Shown one piece after another: positions 1 to 9,784 of a stretch of DNA of 64,000 bases. Made by a program: the position numbers and the translations under genes. Under the pieces are notes generated by a model, which was not told the DNA's origin, made no database searches, and worked only from the letters and a program-made list of their open reading frames with translations. The stretch's first letter is position 1; each line of letters opens with the position of its first letter. Origin of the DNA: Streptomyces ambofaciens ATCC 23877 (GTDB taxonomy: Bacteria > Actinomycetota > Actinomycetes > Streptomycetales > Streptomycetaceae); contig NZ_CP012382.1 in the NCBI RefSeq assembly GCF_001267885.1, positions 6,187,001 to 6,251,000 of the forward strand, written 5' to 3'.

Positions 1-1
1 C

Positions 2-1807
<1,806 letters not shown>

Positions 1808-1818
1808 GGGCCTGTTCC

Positions 1819-1856
1819 ACGGGCCGTGTCCTCCGGCTTCCGGAGACACGGCCCGT
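1819..1856 (+). terminator. Rho-independent-type terminator after aconitase
   Basis: An inverted repeat of 16 bp with one bulged C and a short loop starts 12 bases after the aconitase stop. It has no long T-tract, as is usual in Streptomyces. Confidence 0.85.
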
Positions 1857-2070
1857 ATCATGCCACCCGGCCGATTCCCCTATGGCCATCGCCGAACTGT
1901 GTCACTTAAGCTGGTCGTTCGATGACTTTCAGTGATGGAATCGGTGACGACGGAATGCCACAGGGGTTTCCCGGGAGGGGATTCGGAGACCCGCCTGCAA
2001 CAGTGCACACCCGTCCACTAGCATGATGGGGCGCTATCCAGGCATGTGGGGGAAGCAGGGAGCTGAGGCA

Positions 2071-2268
2071 GTGCATGAGGGGCAACCCTTGTGGCGCAGG
2101 AGCAGCATGTGTGGCAACGAGAGCGAGTGCGTGGAGGTCACCGTGCGCGAAGGCCGGGTGCTGGCGCGCGACTCCAAGGCGCTCGGGCGTACGCCGCTGG
2201 GCTTCACCGCCTCCGTCTGGACTGACTTCCTGCATGCCGTGGCACAAGGAGAGTTGAACGGTCCGTGA
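2071..2268 (+). CDS. DUF397 family small protein (Scr1/AbaA-like)
   Basis: A 65-residue protein with the DUF397 pattern: LWRRSS near the N-terminus, then ECVEV, RDSK and a W..FL..V..GE end. In Streptomyces, DUF397 proteins are encoded near XRE-DUF5753 regulators. The Scr1/Scr2 pair of S. coelicolor has been described as a toxin-antitoxin-like couple, and AbaA/WhiJ loci have the same architecture. The GTG at 2071 is chosen because AGGGAG lies 8 bases upstream and it retains the WRRSS motif; an upstream ATG at 2023 has no good ribosome site. Its stop overlaps the GTG of the next gene (GTGA), so the two are translationally coupled. An XRE regulator lies 0.7 kb away on the other strand. Confidence 0.85.
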   Translation: MHEGQPLWRRSSMCGNESECVEVTVREGRVLARDSKALGRTPLGFTASVWTDFLHAVAQGELNGP

Positions 2269-2594
2269 CGTTCTTATCCAGCCATCGGCAGGCGGTAGGG
2301 GGCCATATGAATGCCGAGGCATCGCCGGTGCGGCGGTCGGCCGGCAAGCGGAGCGCCGTAGTCCTGGGCGGCGTCCTCACCTTCACCATGAGCGTGGGGG
2401 CGGTGGCGACGCTGACGGCGGCGGTCGCGTCCACGTTCGTCGACAGCGTACTCGCCAAGAGGTTCCTCTGGGTGACCGTGGCAGTCGCCGTGGCGGTCGG
2501 CGCGGGAGTGTGGCGCGCGGGGAACGGGGCTATCCCGTCCCTACTTGGTTCTGATCACCCTCGTTACGACTCTCGGGCGGGTTCTGCGGAGTAG
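2265..2594 (+). CDS. Small two-helix membrane protein, coupled to the DUF397 gene
   Basis: 109 residues if translation begins at the GTG overlapping the DUF397 stop, or 95 residues from the ATG at 2307, which has AGGGGG four bases upstream. There are two hydrophobic segments, at about residues 31-58 and 67-83, with a short polar tail. No family is recognised. Its 3' end overlaps by 65 bp the 3' end of the convergent membrane-protein gene on the minus strand, so one of the two stop regions is unusual. Function unknown; the coupling suggests a role together with the DUF397 protein. Confidence 0.6.
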   Translation: MTFLSSHRQAVGGHMNAEASPVRRSAGKRSAVVLGGVLTFTMSVGAVATLTAAVASTFVDSVLAKRFLWVTVAVAVAVGAGVWRAGNGAIPSLLGSDHPRYDSRAGSAE

Positions 2595-2958
2595 CGGAGC
2601 CGCGCGCCGCCAGCTTGCGCTTCACCCACCAGCTCAGTCCGGCGATGGCCGCGGCCATCACCACTGAACCCAGTGTGGTGCGGATGTCGGACCAGGGGAG
2701 TTCGAGGGCACGGGCCTTCTTCATGATGAAGGGTGCCGCCTTAGCCATGATGATCACCAGGGCCGCGAGCCCCAGCACCCCGAGCAGTGCCGTGTGTTTC
2801 CGCTTGTCGCGCGCCCGGGACGTCTCGATGGCTATGAGACGCTTCGTCTGCTCAGGGTCCTGGATGGCCTGAGCCTTCAGCTCCTCATCGTTCATGCCGC
2901 AGCCGAAGGCTATTCGCAGCACGTCCAGAAGAGCATCGATTGTCGACCTGGAGACCAC
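2530..2958 (-). CDS. Small two-helix membrane protein next to XRE regulator
   Basis: 142 residues from a GTG preceded by GGGGGAGG. A polar N-terminal part (1-55) with the acidic stretch NDEELKAQ is followed by membrane helices at about 57-78 and 94-111 and a basic/polar tail. It lies 42 bp downstream of the XRE-DUF5753 gene on the same strand, so it is probably co-transcribed with it. It converges on, and overlaps by 65 bp, the plus-strand membrane protein gene. No known family recognised; function unknown. Confidence 0.65.
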   Translation of the reverse strand: MVSRSTIDALLDVLRIAFGCGMNDEELKAQAIQDPEQTKRLIAIETSRARDKRKHTALLGVLGLAALVIIMAKAAPFIMKKARALELPWSDIRTTLGSVVMAAAIAGLSWWVKRKLAARGSATPQNPPESRNEGDQNQVGTG

Positions 2959-3000
2959 GCCGGTCCTCCCCCTGCCTCTGTCAGCCCTGTTTCCGCGGCT

Positions 3001-3861
3001 CTAGCGGGCCTCGAGGCTCTGCTTGACGCGATCGATCAAGTCGAGGGACGCGTTCTCGTCCAACGCTCGCTCCATGAGCGTCTGGAAGCACTCCTGGTAG
3101 AGGGCGAGCAGTTCCAAGTCCTCGCCGCCGGTCATGCTGCCCGCGGCGTGTTCCAGGTACAGGAGATCGTCGTCGTCCGAGAAGCGCAGCAGGACGAAGC
3201 TGCCCAGTGTGCTGTAGTGCGCTCCCGCGTCGAACGGCAGCACGCGGACAGCCACCTCGTCCCGTCCGGCGAAACCGAGGATCTGTGCCAACTGCGCGCT
3301 GAACACACTCCTACCGCCGATCTGCCGCCGCACCGCTGCCTCGTCCAGGACGAACGTGGTCGTCGGACGACCCGATCCGTCGAACATGCGCTGTTGGCGT
3401 TCCATCCTCAAGTCGACGATCCGCCGCACCCGTTCGTCGGCCAGTCCGCGCTCGGCGAGCAGGGCCTCCGCGTAGGCGCGGGTCTGCAGGTGCCCCGGGA
3501 TCACGATGGGGTGGTAGGTGTCGACGGCCCGCGCGGCGCCCTCGTACCCGAGGTATTGGGCGAACTGCGGCGAGACGACGTCGTGGTAACCCGACCACCA
3601 ACTGGCCCCCTTGCTGCCCCGGGCTGCCTCCACCAGCTCGTCCACCGTGTCGGGCTCGGTGATGTCGTAGAGCGCCAGGAGGGCGCGCAGGTCACTGACG
3701 GACACACTCACCGTCCCGGTCTCCACACGGATGAGCTTCGACTGTGACCACTCCACCCGCTCGGCGGCCTCGCGCTGGCTGAGCCCGACACGCTCCCGCG
3801 CCTTGCGCAGGGCGAGCCGAAGCTTGCGCCGGTTGAGACTGGGGTCCACAGGGGGTGTCAT
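3001..3861 (-). CDS. XRE-family HTH regulator with DUF5753 domain (Scr2/WhiJ-like)
   Basis: 286 residues. The helix-turn-helix occupies about residues 14-70 (GLSQREAAERVEWSQSKLI) and the DUF5753 sensor/effector domain about 95-280, with SWWSGYHDVV, YHPIVIPGHLQTRAYA and the acidic segment FSDDDDLLYLEH. This is a large Streptomyces family paired with DUF397 proteins and linked to development and antibiotic production (WhiJ, Scr2). The ATG at 3861 is chosen because AAGGAG lies five bases upstream; a longer reading from 3906 lacks a ribosome site. An inverted repeat at 3918-3936 upstream could be its own operator. The partner DUF397 gene is on the opposite strand, separated by two membrane-protein genes. 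Confidence 0.9.
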   Translation of the reverse strand: MTPPVDPSLNRRKLRLALRKARERVGLSQREAAERVEWSQSKLIRVETGTVSVSVSDLRALLALYDITEPDTVDELVEAARGSKGASWWSGYHDVVSPQFAQYLGYEGAARAVDTYHPIVIPGHLQTRAYAEALLAERGLADERVRRIVDLRMERQQRMFDGSGRPTTTFVLDEAAVRRQIGGRSVFSAQLAQILGFAGRDEVAVRVLPFDAGAHYSTLGSFVLLRFSDDDDLLYLEHAAGSMTGGEDLELLALYQECFQTLMERALDENASLDLIDRVKQSLEAR

Positions 3862-3917
3862 CGCCGCTCCTTCGACCGTGCACGTACCCTGAACAAGAAA
3901 GGCCATGCACAGACAGT

Positions 3918-3936
3918 TCCTAGCGTTTGGCTAGGA
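3918..3936. promoter_or_regulatory. Candidate operator upstream of the XRE regulator
   Basis: A perfect 7-bp inverted repeat, TCCTAGC-N5-GCTAGGA, lies 57 bp upstream of the XRE start codon, in the expected promoter region. Autoregulation by the XRE protein is an inference from position and symmetry only. Confidence 0.4.
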
Positions 3937-3985
3937 CCATTATGCCCCTGGCTTTCTGCATAGAGCCAAAACCCCGGACGTGCAC

Positions 3986-4014
3986 AGGGCCCGCCCATAA
4001 GCTGGGCGGGCCCT
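3986..4014 (-). terminator. Terminator of the GH92 gene
   Basis: A perfect 12-bp stem (AGGGCCCGCCCA and its complement) with a 5-base loop lies 15 bases past the GH92 stop. It would also shield the XRE promoter from read-through. Confidence 0.9.
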
Positions 4015-4029
4015 GATCGAACGGTCCGG

Positions 4030-7000
4030 CTAGGCGAGCAGCTCGACCTCGGAGAGCACCGAGGCACCAGTGAGGACCAGCCGGTACTTCGCGTACGTGC
4101 CCGGTGACTTCACCGAGAACGCCCGGGTCTGCCGGTCCCACGCGAAGGACTCGCCGGAGCGCTCGTCCAGCGTCCGCCAGGTCGTACCGTCGGCCGAGCC
4201 CTGGAGCTTCCAGCCGGTCGGGGCCTTCGTCCGGTCCGCCGACGACGTCAGGGTGTACTGGACCGCCTCGGTGCCCTGGCCGGACACCGGAAGGTCCACC
4301 GACGTCACGGCCGCCTCCGTCGCCGACGTGTCGTCGAACAGGGCGCCCTCACCCTCGACGGCGTCCGCGCGCGGCGTCGGCACCTCGTCGTCCTGGGTGA
4401 TCGACGGCGGCGCGGCGTTCGCCCCGGTGCCCCAGGCGGAGGGCTTGGCACCCATGTCGAACTCCAGGACACCGCCCTTCGCGATCAGCGAGTGGGGGAG
4501 CGAGGTGGAGTTCCAGCGCTTGCCGTTGACCTTCAGACCCTGCACGTAGACGTTCTTCGTGCTGTTCTTCGGCGCCTTGACGACCAGCTCGCGGCCGTTC
4601 TCCAGGTGCACGGTCGCCTTGGTGAACAGCGGGGAGCCGATGGCGTACTCGCCGCTGCCCATCACCAGCGGGTAGAAGCCGAGGGCGGAGAAGAGGAACC
4701 AGGCCGACTGCTCGCCGTTGTCCTCGTCGCCGTGGTAGCCCTGGCCGATGTCGCTGCCGGTGTACAGGCGGGAGAGCACCTCGCGGACGTTCTTCTGCGT
4801 CTTGTACGGCTGCCCGGCCGCGTCGTACATGTACAGCGCGTGGTGGGCGACCTGGTTGGAGTGCCCGTACATGCCCATCCGCACGTCCCGCGCCTCGGTC
4901 ATCTCGTGGATGACACCGCCGTAGGAGCCGACGAACTCCGGGGAGGCCGTCTCGGGTGTGGAGAGGTACTCGTCGAGCTTGTCGCCGAGACCCTCGCGGC
5001 CGCCGTACAGGTTGGCCAGGCCCCGGCTGTCCTGCGGGGCGGTGAAGGCGTAGCCCCAGCCGTTGGTCTCGGTGTAGTCGTGGCCCCACACGCGCGGGTC
5101 GTACTCGTCCGAGTCCACGCGCCACTTGCCCGCCGCGTCCTTGCCCTGGAAGAAGCCGGCCTTCGCGTCGAACATGTTGACGTAGTCCTGGGCGCGGTTG
5201 AGGAAGTACGCCGACTCCTCCCGGTACCGCTTCTCGCCCGTCTCCTTGTAGAGCTTCTCGCCCATCTTCGCGATGCCGTAGTCGTTGAGGTAGCCCTCCA
5301 GCGCCCACGACAGGCCCTCGTGCGTCTCGGTGCTGGTGTACCCGAGGAACGGCGAGGTCGCCATGCCCTTGCGGCCCACGCCCGAGGACGGGGGCACGGT
5401 GGTGGCGTTCTTGACGGCCGCGTCGTACGCCGCCTTCGCGTCGAAGTCGACGCCCTTGACGTACGCGTCGGCGAAGGCCACGTCCGAGGAGGTGCCGGTC
5501 ATCAGGTCCGCGTAGCCGGGGGAGGACCAGCGGGAGGTCCAGCCGCCGTCCTTGTAGTGCTGCACGAAGCCGTCGACCAGCTCACCGGCCTTGGACGGGG
5601 TCAGGAACGAGTACGCGGGCCAGGTGGTCCGGTACGTGTCCCAGAAGCCGTTGTTGACGTAGACCTTGCCGTCCACGATCTTGGCGCCGGTCTCCGTCGG
5701 GGTGTCCTCCTTGACCGCCTTGGAGAACGGGGAGGCGTACTTGTACGTGCCGTCGACCTTCTCGTGGCCGGCGTTCGGGTACAGGTACAGCCGGTAGAGG
5801 CTGGAGTACAGCGTGGTCAGCTGGTCCTGCGTGGCGCCCTCGACCTCGACCTTGCCGAGGACCCTGTCCCACTGCTTCTGGGCGTCCCGCTTGACCTTGT
5901 CGAAGGAGGCGCGTGCCGGGAGTTCCTGGCGCAGGTTGTCCTTCGCCTGCTCGACGCTGATCAGCGAGGTCGCGATGCGCAGCGTCACGGTGCGGTCCCG
6001 GCCCGCGTCGAAGCGCAGGTGGCCCTTGACGCCGCTGGAGTCGCCGCCGGTGACCTTGCTGTCGAACTCGCCGTGGACGAAGAGCCGGGTGGCGCCCGTG
6101 GACAGCCCGGACCTGACGTCCGAGTAGCCGCTGAAGGTGCCGGTCTCCTTGTCCAGGGTCAGGCCGGCCTGGTCGTTGACGTTGTCGAAGATCACGCTCG
6201 CGTCGTCACCGGGGTAGGTGAAGCGCATCATCGCGGCGTGGTCGGTCGGCGCCATCTCGGCCTTCAGGCCGTTCTCGAACCGCACGCCGTAGTAGTACGG
6301 CCGGGCGGTCTCGTTCTCGTGCCGGAAGGCCAGCTCGCGGGCGTCGCGGCCGGTGTCCGGGGTGCCGGAGGCCGCGGACGGCATCACCTGGAAGGTCTGC
6401 CGGTCGCCCATCCAGGGGCTCGGCTCGTGGCTCGCGCTGAACGCCTGGAGCGTGGGCAGGTTGTCCGCGTTGTTGCCGCGCGCGTAGTCGTACAGCCAGC
6501 TCAGCGAGCCGGCGTTGGTCACCGGCGTCCAGAAGTTGAAGCCGTGCGGCACGGCGGTGGCCGGGATGTTGTTGCCGCGCGAGAACCCGCCGGTGGAGTT
6601 GGTGCCGCGGGTGGTCAGCACGTAGTCGGAGAGGTGGGCCTTCGGCCGCTCGGGCTCGGCCCGCTCGATGGCCACGTCGTCCAGCCAGCCCCGGAACTTC
6701 GCCGGGCCCTTGGGGGAGTCGTACGCCACCAGGACGCGGTCGACGGTCTTGCCGGCCGCGACCGAGCCGATGCCCGACCGCACGCTGTTCCACTGGTTGA
6801 CGTAGAGGATCTTGGCGTCGCCCTGACCGCGCGGCGTCAGCGGGAAGCCGTGCTGGTCGGTGGCCTTGAGGTCGCTCAGGTGGGTGCCGTCGGTGAAGGC
6901 GAGGTCGACGGAGACGTTGGTGGCGTCGTAGTCGAGGTCGCCGTCGGCCATCGACGGGAAGATCTTGTACGACAGCTCCGTGCGGCGGTCGACCTTCACG

Positions 7001-7836
7001 TCGACGTCGAAGACCTTGTTGTACGAGTAGGCCCGGCCGTCCGCGGTGTGCCGTCCCGCGTACCGCAGCGCGTGCTTGCCGGTGAAGCCGGCGCCCGCCT
7101 TCGCCGTCGGCGAGCCGCTCGGGCCCCGGTCGACGAGCGAGAGCATGTCCTCGGGGGTCGGCGTCTCGGCGTCGCCGGTGGCCAGTTGCACGTCGGCGAG
7201 CTGGAGCGCGTCGCCCGCCCCGTTGTTCTTCGTGATCTCCAGCCGGAAGTGCCGGTACTCGGCCGTCTCGGCCAGGTCGTACGTCTTCGTCTGGAACCGC
7301 TCGTCGAAGGACTCGCCGGAGCGGGTGTCCAGCGTCCGCCAGTCCGTGCCGTCCGCGGAGCCCTTGAGGGTCCAGTCGACCGGGTCGCGCTCGTCGTGGT
7401 CGTTGGCGGAGGTGAGCGCGTACTTCGCGATCTTCGCCGGCTCGTCCAGGTCGAACTCGACCCAGCCGGTCTTGTCGAAGGTCAGCCACTTGGTGGTCGG
7501 TTCACCGTCGACGAGGTTCTCCTTGACCTCGCCGCCGCCCGCGTTCTCCGCGCTCGCCCGCACCTCGGTGACGTGGTCGGTGACGCCGCCCGGTATGCCG
7601 GTGCTGAATCCGCCGTCGACGCCCGAGGCCCGCTTCCTGCCGTCCCGGCCCGTGTCCACGGTGTTGAGCCAGTCCGGAGCCGGGTCGTCCGCCTCGAACG
7701 AGGAGCTGAACTCCCGGTCGGCTCCGGCGGGCGCGGTGGGCAGCGCGACCGCCGCCCCCTGTGAACCCACCGCCACGGCGAGGGCGGTCGTCATCACGAC
7801 CGCCGGACCCCATCTGTGCCGAACTCTGTACTGCAT
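4030..7836 (-). CDS. Secreted GH92 alpha-1,2-mannosidase with discoidin-type domains
   Basis: 1268 residues. A signal peptide of about 32 residues ends in VALPTAPAGA. An F5/8-type-C (discoidin, carbohydrate-binding) domain follows at about 85-215. The GH92 N-terminal beta domain starts near 400 (RGTNSTGGFSRGNN) and the (alpha/alpha)6 catalytic part runs to about 1110, with DEDNGEQSAWFLFSALGFYP followed by YAIGSPLF, a hallmark of GH92. A second, compact discoidin-like domain ends the protein (about 1150-1268) and repeats the DGTTWRTLDERSGESF pattern of the first. GH92 enzymes are calcium-dependent exo-mannosidases acting on mannans or N-glycans, outside the cell. The gene stands alone with its own terminator; a LacI-type operator-like palindrome lies 27 bp upstream of the start. 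Exact linkage specificity cannot be read from sequence. Confidence 0.93.
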   Translation of the reverse strand: MQYRVRHRWGPAVVMTTALAVAVGSQGAAVALPTAPAGADREFSSSFEADDPAPDWLNTVDTGRDGRKRASGVDGGFSTGIPGGVTDHVTEVRASAENAGGGEVKENLVDGEPTTKWLTFDKTGWVEFDLDEPAKIAKYALTSANDHDERDPVDWTLKGSADGTDWRTLDTRSGESFDERFQTKTYDLAETAEYRHFRLEITKNNGAGDALQLADVQLATGDAETPTPEDMLSLVDRGPSGSPTAKAGAGFTGKHALRYAGRHTADGRAYSYNKVFDVDVKVDRRTELSYKIFPSMADGDLDYDATNVSVDLAFTDGTHLSDLKATDQHGFPLTPRGQGDAKILYVNQWNSVRSGIGSVAAGKTVDRVLVAYDSPKGPAKFRGWLDDVAIERAEPERPKAHLSDYVLTTRGTNSTGGFSRGNNIPATAVPHGFNFWTPVTNAGSLSWLYDYARGNNADNLPTLQAFSASHEPSPWMGDRQTFQVMPSAASGTPDTGRDARELAFRHENETARPYYYGVRFENGLKAEMAPTDHAAMMRFTYPGDDASVIFDNVNDQAGLTLDKETGTFSGYSDVRSGLSTGATRLFVHGEFDSKVTGGDSSGVKGHLRFDAGRDRTVTLRIATSLISVEQAKDNLRQELPARASFDKVKRDAQKQWDRVLGKVEVEGATQDQLTTLYSSLYRLYLYPNAGHEKVDGTYKYASPFSKAVKEDTPTETGAKIVDGKVYVNNGFWDTYRTTWPAYSFLTPSKAGELVDGFVQHYKDGGWTSRWSSPGYADLMTGTSSDVAFADAYVKGVDFDAKAAYDAAVKNATTVPPSSGVGRKGMATSPFLGYTSTETHEGLSWALEGYLNDYGIAKMGEKLYKETGEKRYREESAYFLNRAQDYVNMFDAKAGFFQGKDAAGKWRVDSDEYDPRVWGHDYTETNGWGYAFTAPQDSRGLANLYGGREGLGDKLDEYLSTPETASPEFVGSYGGVIHEMTEARDVRMGMYGHSNQVAHHALYMYDAAGQPYKTQKNVREVLSRLYTGSDIGQGYHGDEDNGEQSAWFLFSALGFYPLVMGSGEYAIGSPLFTKATVHLENGRELVVKAPKNSTKNVYVQGLKVNGKRWNSTSLPHSLIAKGGVLEFDMGAKPSAWGTGANAAPPSITQDDEVPTPRADAVEGEGALFDDTSATEAAVTSVDLPVSGQGTEAVQYTLTSSADRTKAPTGWKLQGSADGTTWRTLDERSGESFAWDRQTRAFSVKSPGTYAKYRLVLTGASVLSEVELLA

Positions 7837-7861
7837 GCCCTGGCCACCCTCCCTGCGCTGG

Positions 7862-7875
7862 GGACAACGTTGTCA
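7862..7875. promoter_or_regulatory. LacI-family operator-like palindrome upstream of GH92
   Basis: GGACAACGTTGTCA contains a perfect 12-bp palindrome (7863-7874) with the central CG typical of LacI/GalR operators. It lies 27 bp before the GH92 start codon. A 12/14 variant of the TGACAACGTTGTCA form occurs upstream of xylF. Confidence 0.5.
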
Positions 7876-8063
7876 ACTCAACTGCGCAAGGACCAGTAGG
7901 GGTCAAGTGGCATGTGATGTCAAGGGTGTTGGTTGTGGCGTTCGAGGCATATGGAGGGGATTCTTCCGGCAAGTGGCACACAGGCCGTTCATATTTCCGG
8001 GAGGTCTCAACTCGGAAAAGACGTACCGCCAACCTTGCATTCGATCTTGCTCCGCTGACGGAA

Positions 8064-8079
8064 AGTGGACTATACCTGT
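8064..8079. promoter_or_regulatory. DasR-like (dre) site upstream of ngcE
   Basis: AGTGGACTATACCTGT matches 12 of 16 positions of the remembered dre consensus ACTGGTCTAGACCAGT. It lies about 170 bp before the ngcE start. DasR, a GntR-family repressor relieved by aminosugar phosphates, controls chitin and GlcNAc uptake in streptomycetes, so the position fits, but the match is imperfect. Confidence 0.4.
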
Positions 8080-8250
8080 CGCCCATCGGGGGGATCCGGG
8101 GGAATCGCGAAGAGGAACCGCCAGAGCGCCCGAACAGCAGTGTCCGAACAGCAGTGACTGCATTTCCTGCACGACCCAGCGTGACCCGATCGCGGTGCCG
8201 GGGAGGATCCGGTTCACCGCCTGAGTCCTGGAGAAGGCGAGGACTTGAGC

Positions 8251-9699
8251 ATGGGATCCACTTCCGCCGAGAACGACAGCAAGGGCGTCGGCCGCCGTGA
8301 CCTGATCAAGCGTTCCGCCGCGCTCGGCCTGATCTCCGTACCGACCATGAGCTTCCTCTCCGCCTGCGCGAGCGGCGGCGGGGACGACCAGGAGAAGGCG
8401 GAGGCGGGCAAGAAGTCCGCCGAGAACCCGCTGGCGGTCAACGAGAGCGCCAAGATGGAGTTCGTCCTCTTCGACGGAGGCTTCGGCAAGGAGTACGCCG
8501 AGGACGCCGTGAAGCTGTACGAGAAGGCCTTCCCGAAGGCCACGGTGAAGTTCTCCGCCACCCAGAAGATCCAGTCCACCCTGCAGCCGCGCTTCAACGG
8601 GGGCAACCCGCCCGACCTCGTCGACAACTCCGGTGCCGAGCAGATGGACATGGGCGTCCTGGTCGGCAAGAAGCAGCTCACCGACCTCACCCCGCTGCTG
8701 GACGCCCCGTCCTACGACGACCCGAACAAGAAGGTCCGCGACACCCTGCGGCCGGGCATCGTGGAGATGGGCCAGTTCGACGGGGAGCCGGTCTGGATCC
8801 TGTACTACGCCTACACGGTCTACGGCAACTGGTACTCGAAGAAGGCCCTGGACTCGCTGGACGCGGAGTACCCCCAGACCTGGGACGAGATGCTCGCGGT
8901 CTGCGCGAAGGCCAAGAAGAAGGGGATGGCCGGCTGGACGTACGCGGGCAAGTACCCGTACTACATCCCGTTCTCGATGTCCCCGATGATCGCCAAGGTC
9001 GGCGGCGTCGAGGTGCTCGACGCCATCGACAACCTGGAGCCGAACGCCTGGAAGCACCCGGCGGTCAAGACGGTCTTCGAGGCCTGGTACGAGCTCTACA
9101 AGAAGGGCTACGTCCTCAAGGGCACCCCCGGCCTGGACCACATCCAGTCGCAGACCGCCTGGGCCAAGGGCGACGCCCTGTTCCTGCCCAACGGCTCCTG
9201 GGTGGAGAACGAGTCGGCCAAGGTCATCCCCGCCGACTTCGACCTCGCCGTCTCCGCTCCGCCCGGCATCGACGAGAACGACAAGATGCCCTTCGGCACC
9301 ATCTGGGCCTCCGGCGGTGAGCCCTTCATCGTCCCGGCGAAGGCGGCCAACGGCGCGGGCGGCATGGAGCAGTTGCGCGTCATGCTGAGCGAGGCGTCCT
9401 CGAAGAACTTCACCAGCAAGGTCAAGTCGCTGAGCGCCTACAACGGCGGCACCGACGGCATCGAGCTCACCCCGGGCCTCAAGGCCGGTGTCGCGGCGCT
9501 GGAGCTGGCCGGCGACAACGTGGTGAACCCGCGCATGCAGGACTGGTACGTGCAGCTGCAGAAGGAGAAGATCGGCGTCTCCTGTCTGGGCGAGATGATG
9601 GCCGGCCGGCTCACCCCGGCCGAGACGATCAAGAAGATCCAGGGCTTCGCCGACGAGGCCGCCAAGGACTCGTCGATCAAGCACTACAAGCACCAGTGA
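8251..9699 (+). CDS. ngcE: NgcE-type ABC sugar-binding lipoprotein (GlcNAc/chitobiose)
   Basis: 482-residue extracellular solute-binding protein. The N-terminus has a twin-arginine motif (GRRDLIK) and a lipobox (LSAC), so it is probably a Tat-exported lipoprotein held on the outside of the membrane. Length, the two permease genes downstream and the neighbouring ROK regulator and xylFGH match the ngcEFG locus, whose product imports N-acetylglucosamine and N,N'-diacetylchitobiose. The ATG at 8251 follows GAGG by nine bases; a TTG at 8245 with GGAGAAGG upstream is a possible alternative. No ATPase gene is present, so MsiK from elsewhere is the likely partner. A strong hairpin separates it from ngcF. 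Confidence 0.88.
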   Translation: MGSTSAENDSKGVGRRDLIKRSAALGLISVPTMSFLSACASGGGDDQEKAEAGKKSAENPLAVNESAKMEFVLFDGGFGKEYAEDAVKLYEKAFPKATVKFSATQKIQSTLQPRFNGGNPPDLVDNSGAEQMDMGVLVGKKQLTDLTPLLDAPSYDDPNKKVRDTLRPGIVEMGQFDGEPVWILYYAYTVYGNWYSKKALDSLDAEYPQTWDEMLAVCAKAKKKGMAGWTYAGKYPYYIPFSMSPMIAKVGGVEVLDAIDNLEPNAWKHPAVKTVFEAWYELYKKGYVLKGTPGLDHIQSQTAWAKGDALFLPNGSWVENESAKVIPADFDLAVSAPPGIDENDKMPFGTIWASGGEPFIVPAKAANGAGGMEQLRVMLSEASSKNFTSKVKSLSAYNGGTDGIELTPGLKAGVAALELAGDNVVNPRMQDWYVQLQKEKIGVSCLGEMMAGRLTPAETIKKIQGFADEAAKDSSIKHYKHQ

Positions 9700-9707
9700 G
9701 GACGTGT

Positions 9708-9751
9708 CGCCGGGGCCCGTGCCGCGCGTCCGCGCCGGACGGGCCCCGGCG
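9708..9751 (+). terminator. Intra-operon hairpin between ngcE and ngcF
   Basis: A perfect 13-bp GC-rich stem lies 8 bases past the ngcE stop and 33 bases before ngcF. Such hairpins after binding-protein genes usually block 3' decay or partly terminate, giving more binding protein than permease. Confidence 0.75.
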
Positions 9752-9784
9752 GCGCCACCCGCGCGCAGATCGGGGTCATCAGCA

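Larger units (their letters stand above)
7837..8250. other. Divergent intergenic region between GH92 and ngcE
   Basis: 414 bp without a credible gene. It holds the GH92 promoter side (operator-like palindrome at 7862-7875) and the ngcE promoter side (DasR-like site at 8064-8079). It is less GC-rich than the flanking genes, as expected for regulatory DNA. Confidence 0.7.

Noticed and set aside
4492..7764. 1090-aa plus-strand open frame opposite GH92
   Set aside because: It is Val/Arg/Leu-rich, has no domain and lies antisense to a well supported gene; GC-rich DNA leaves such frames open.
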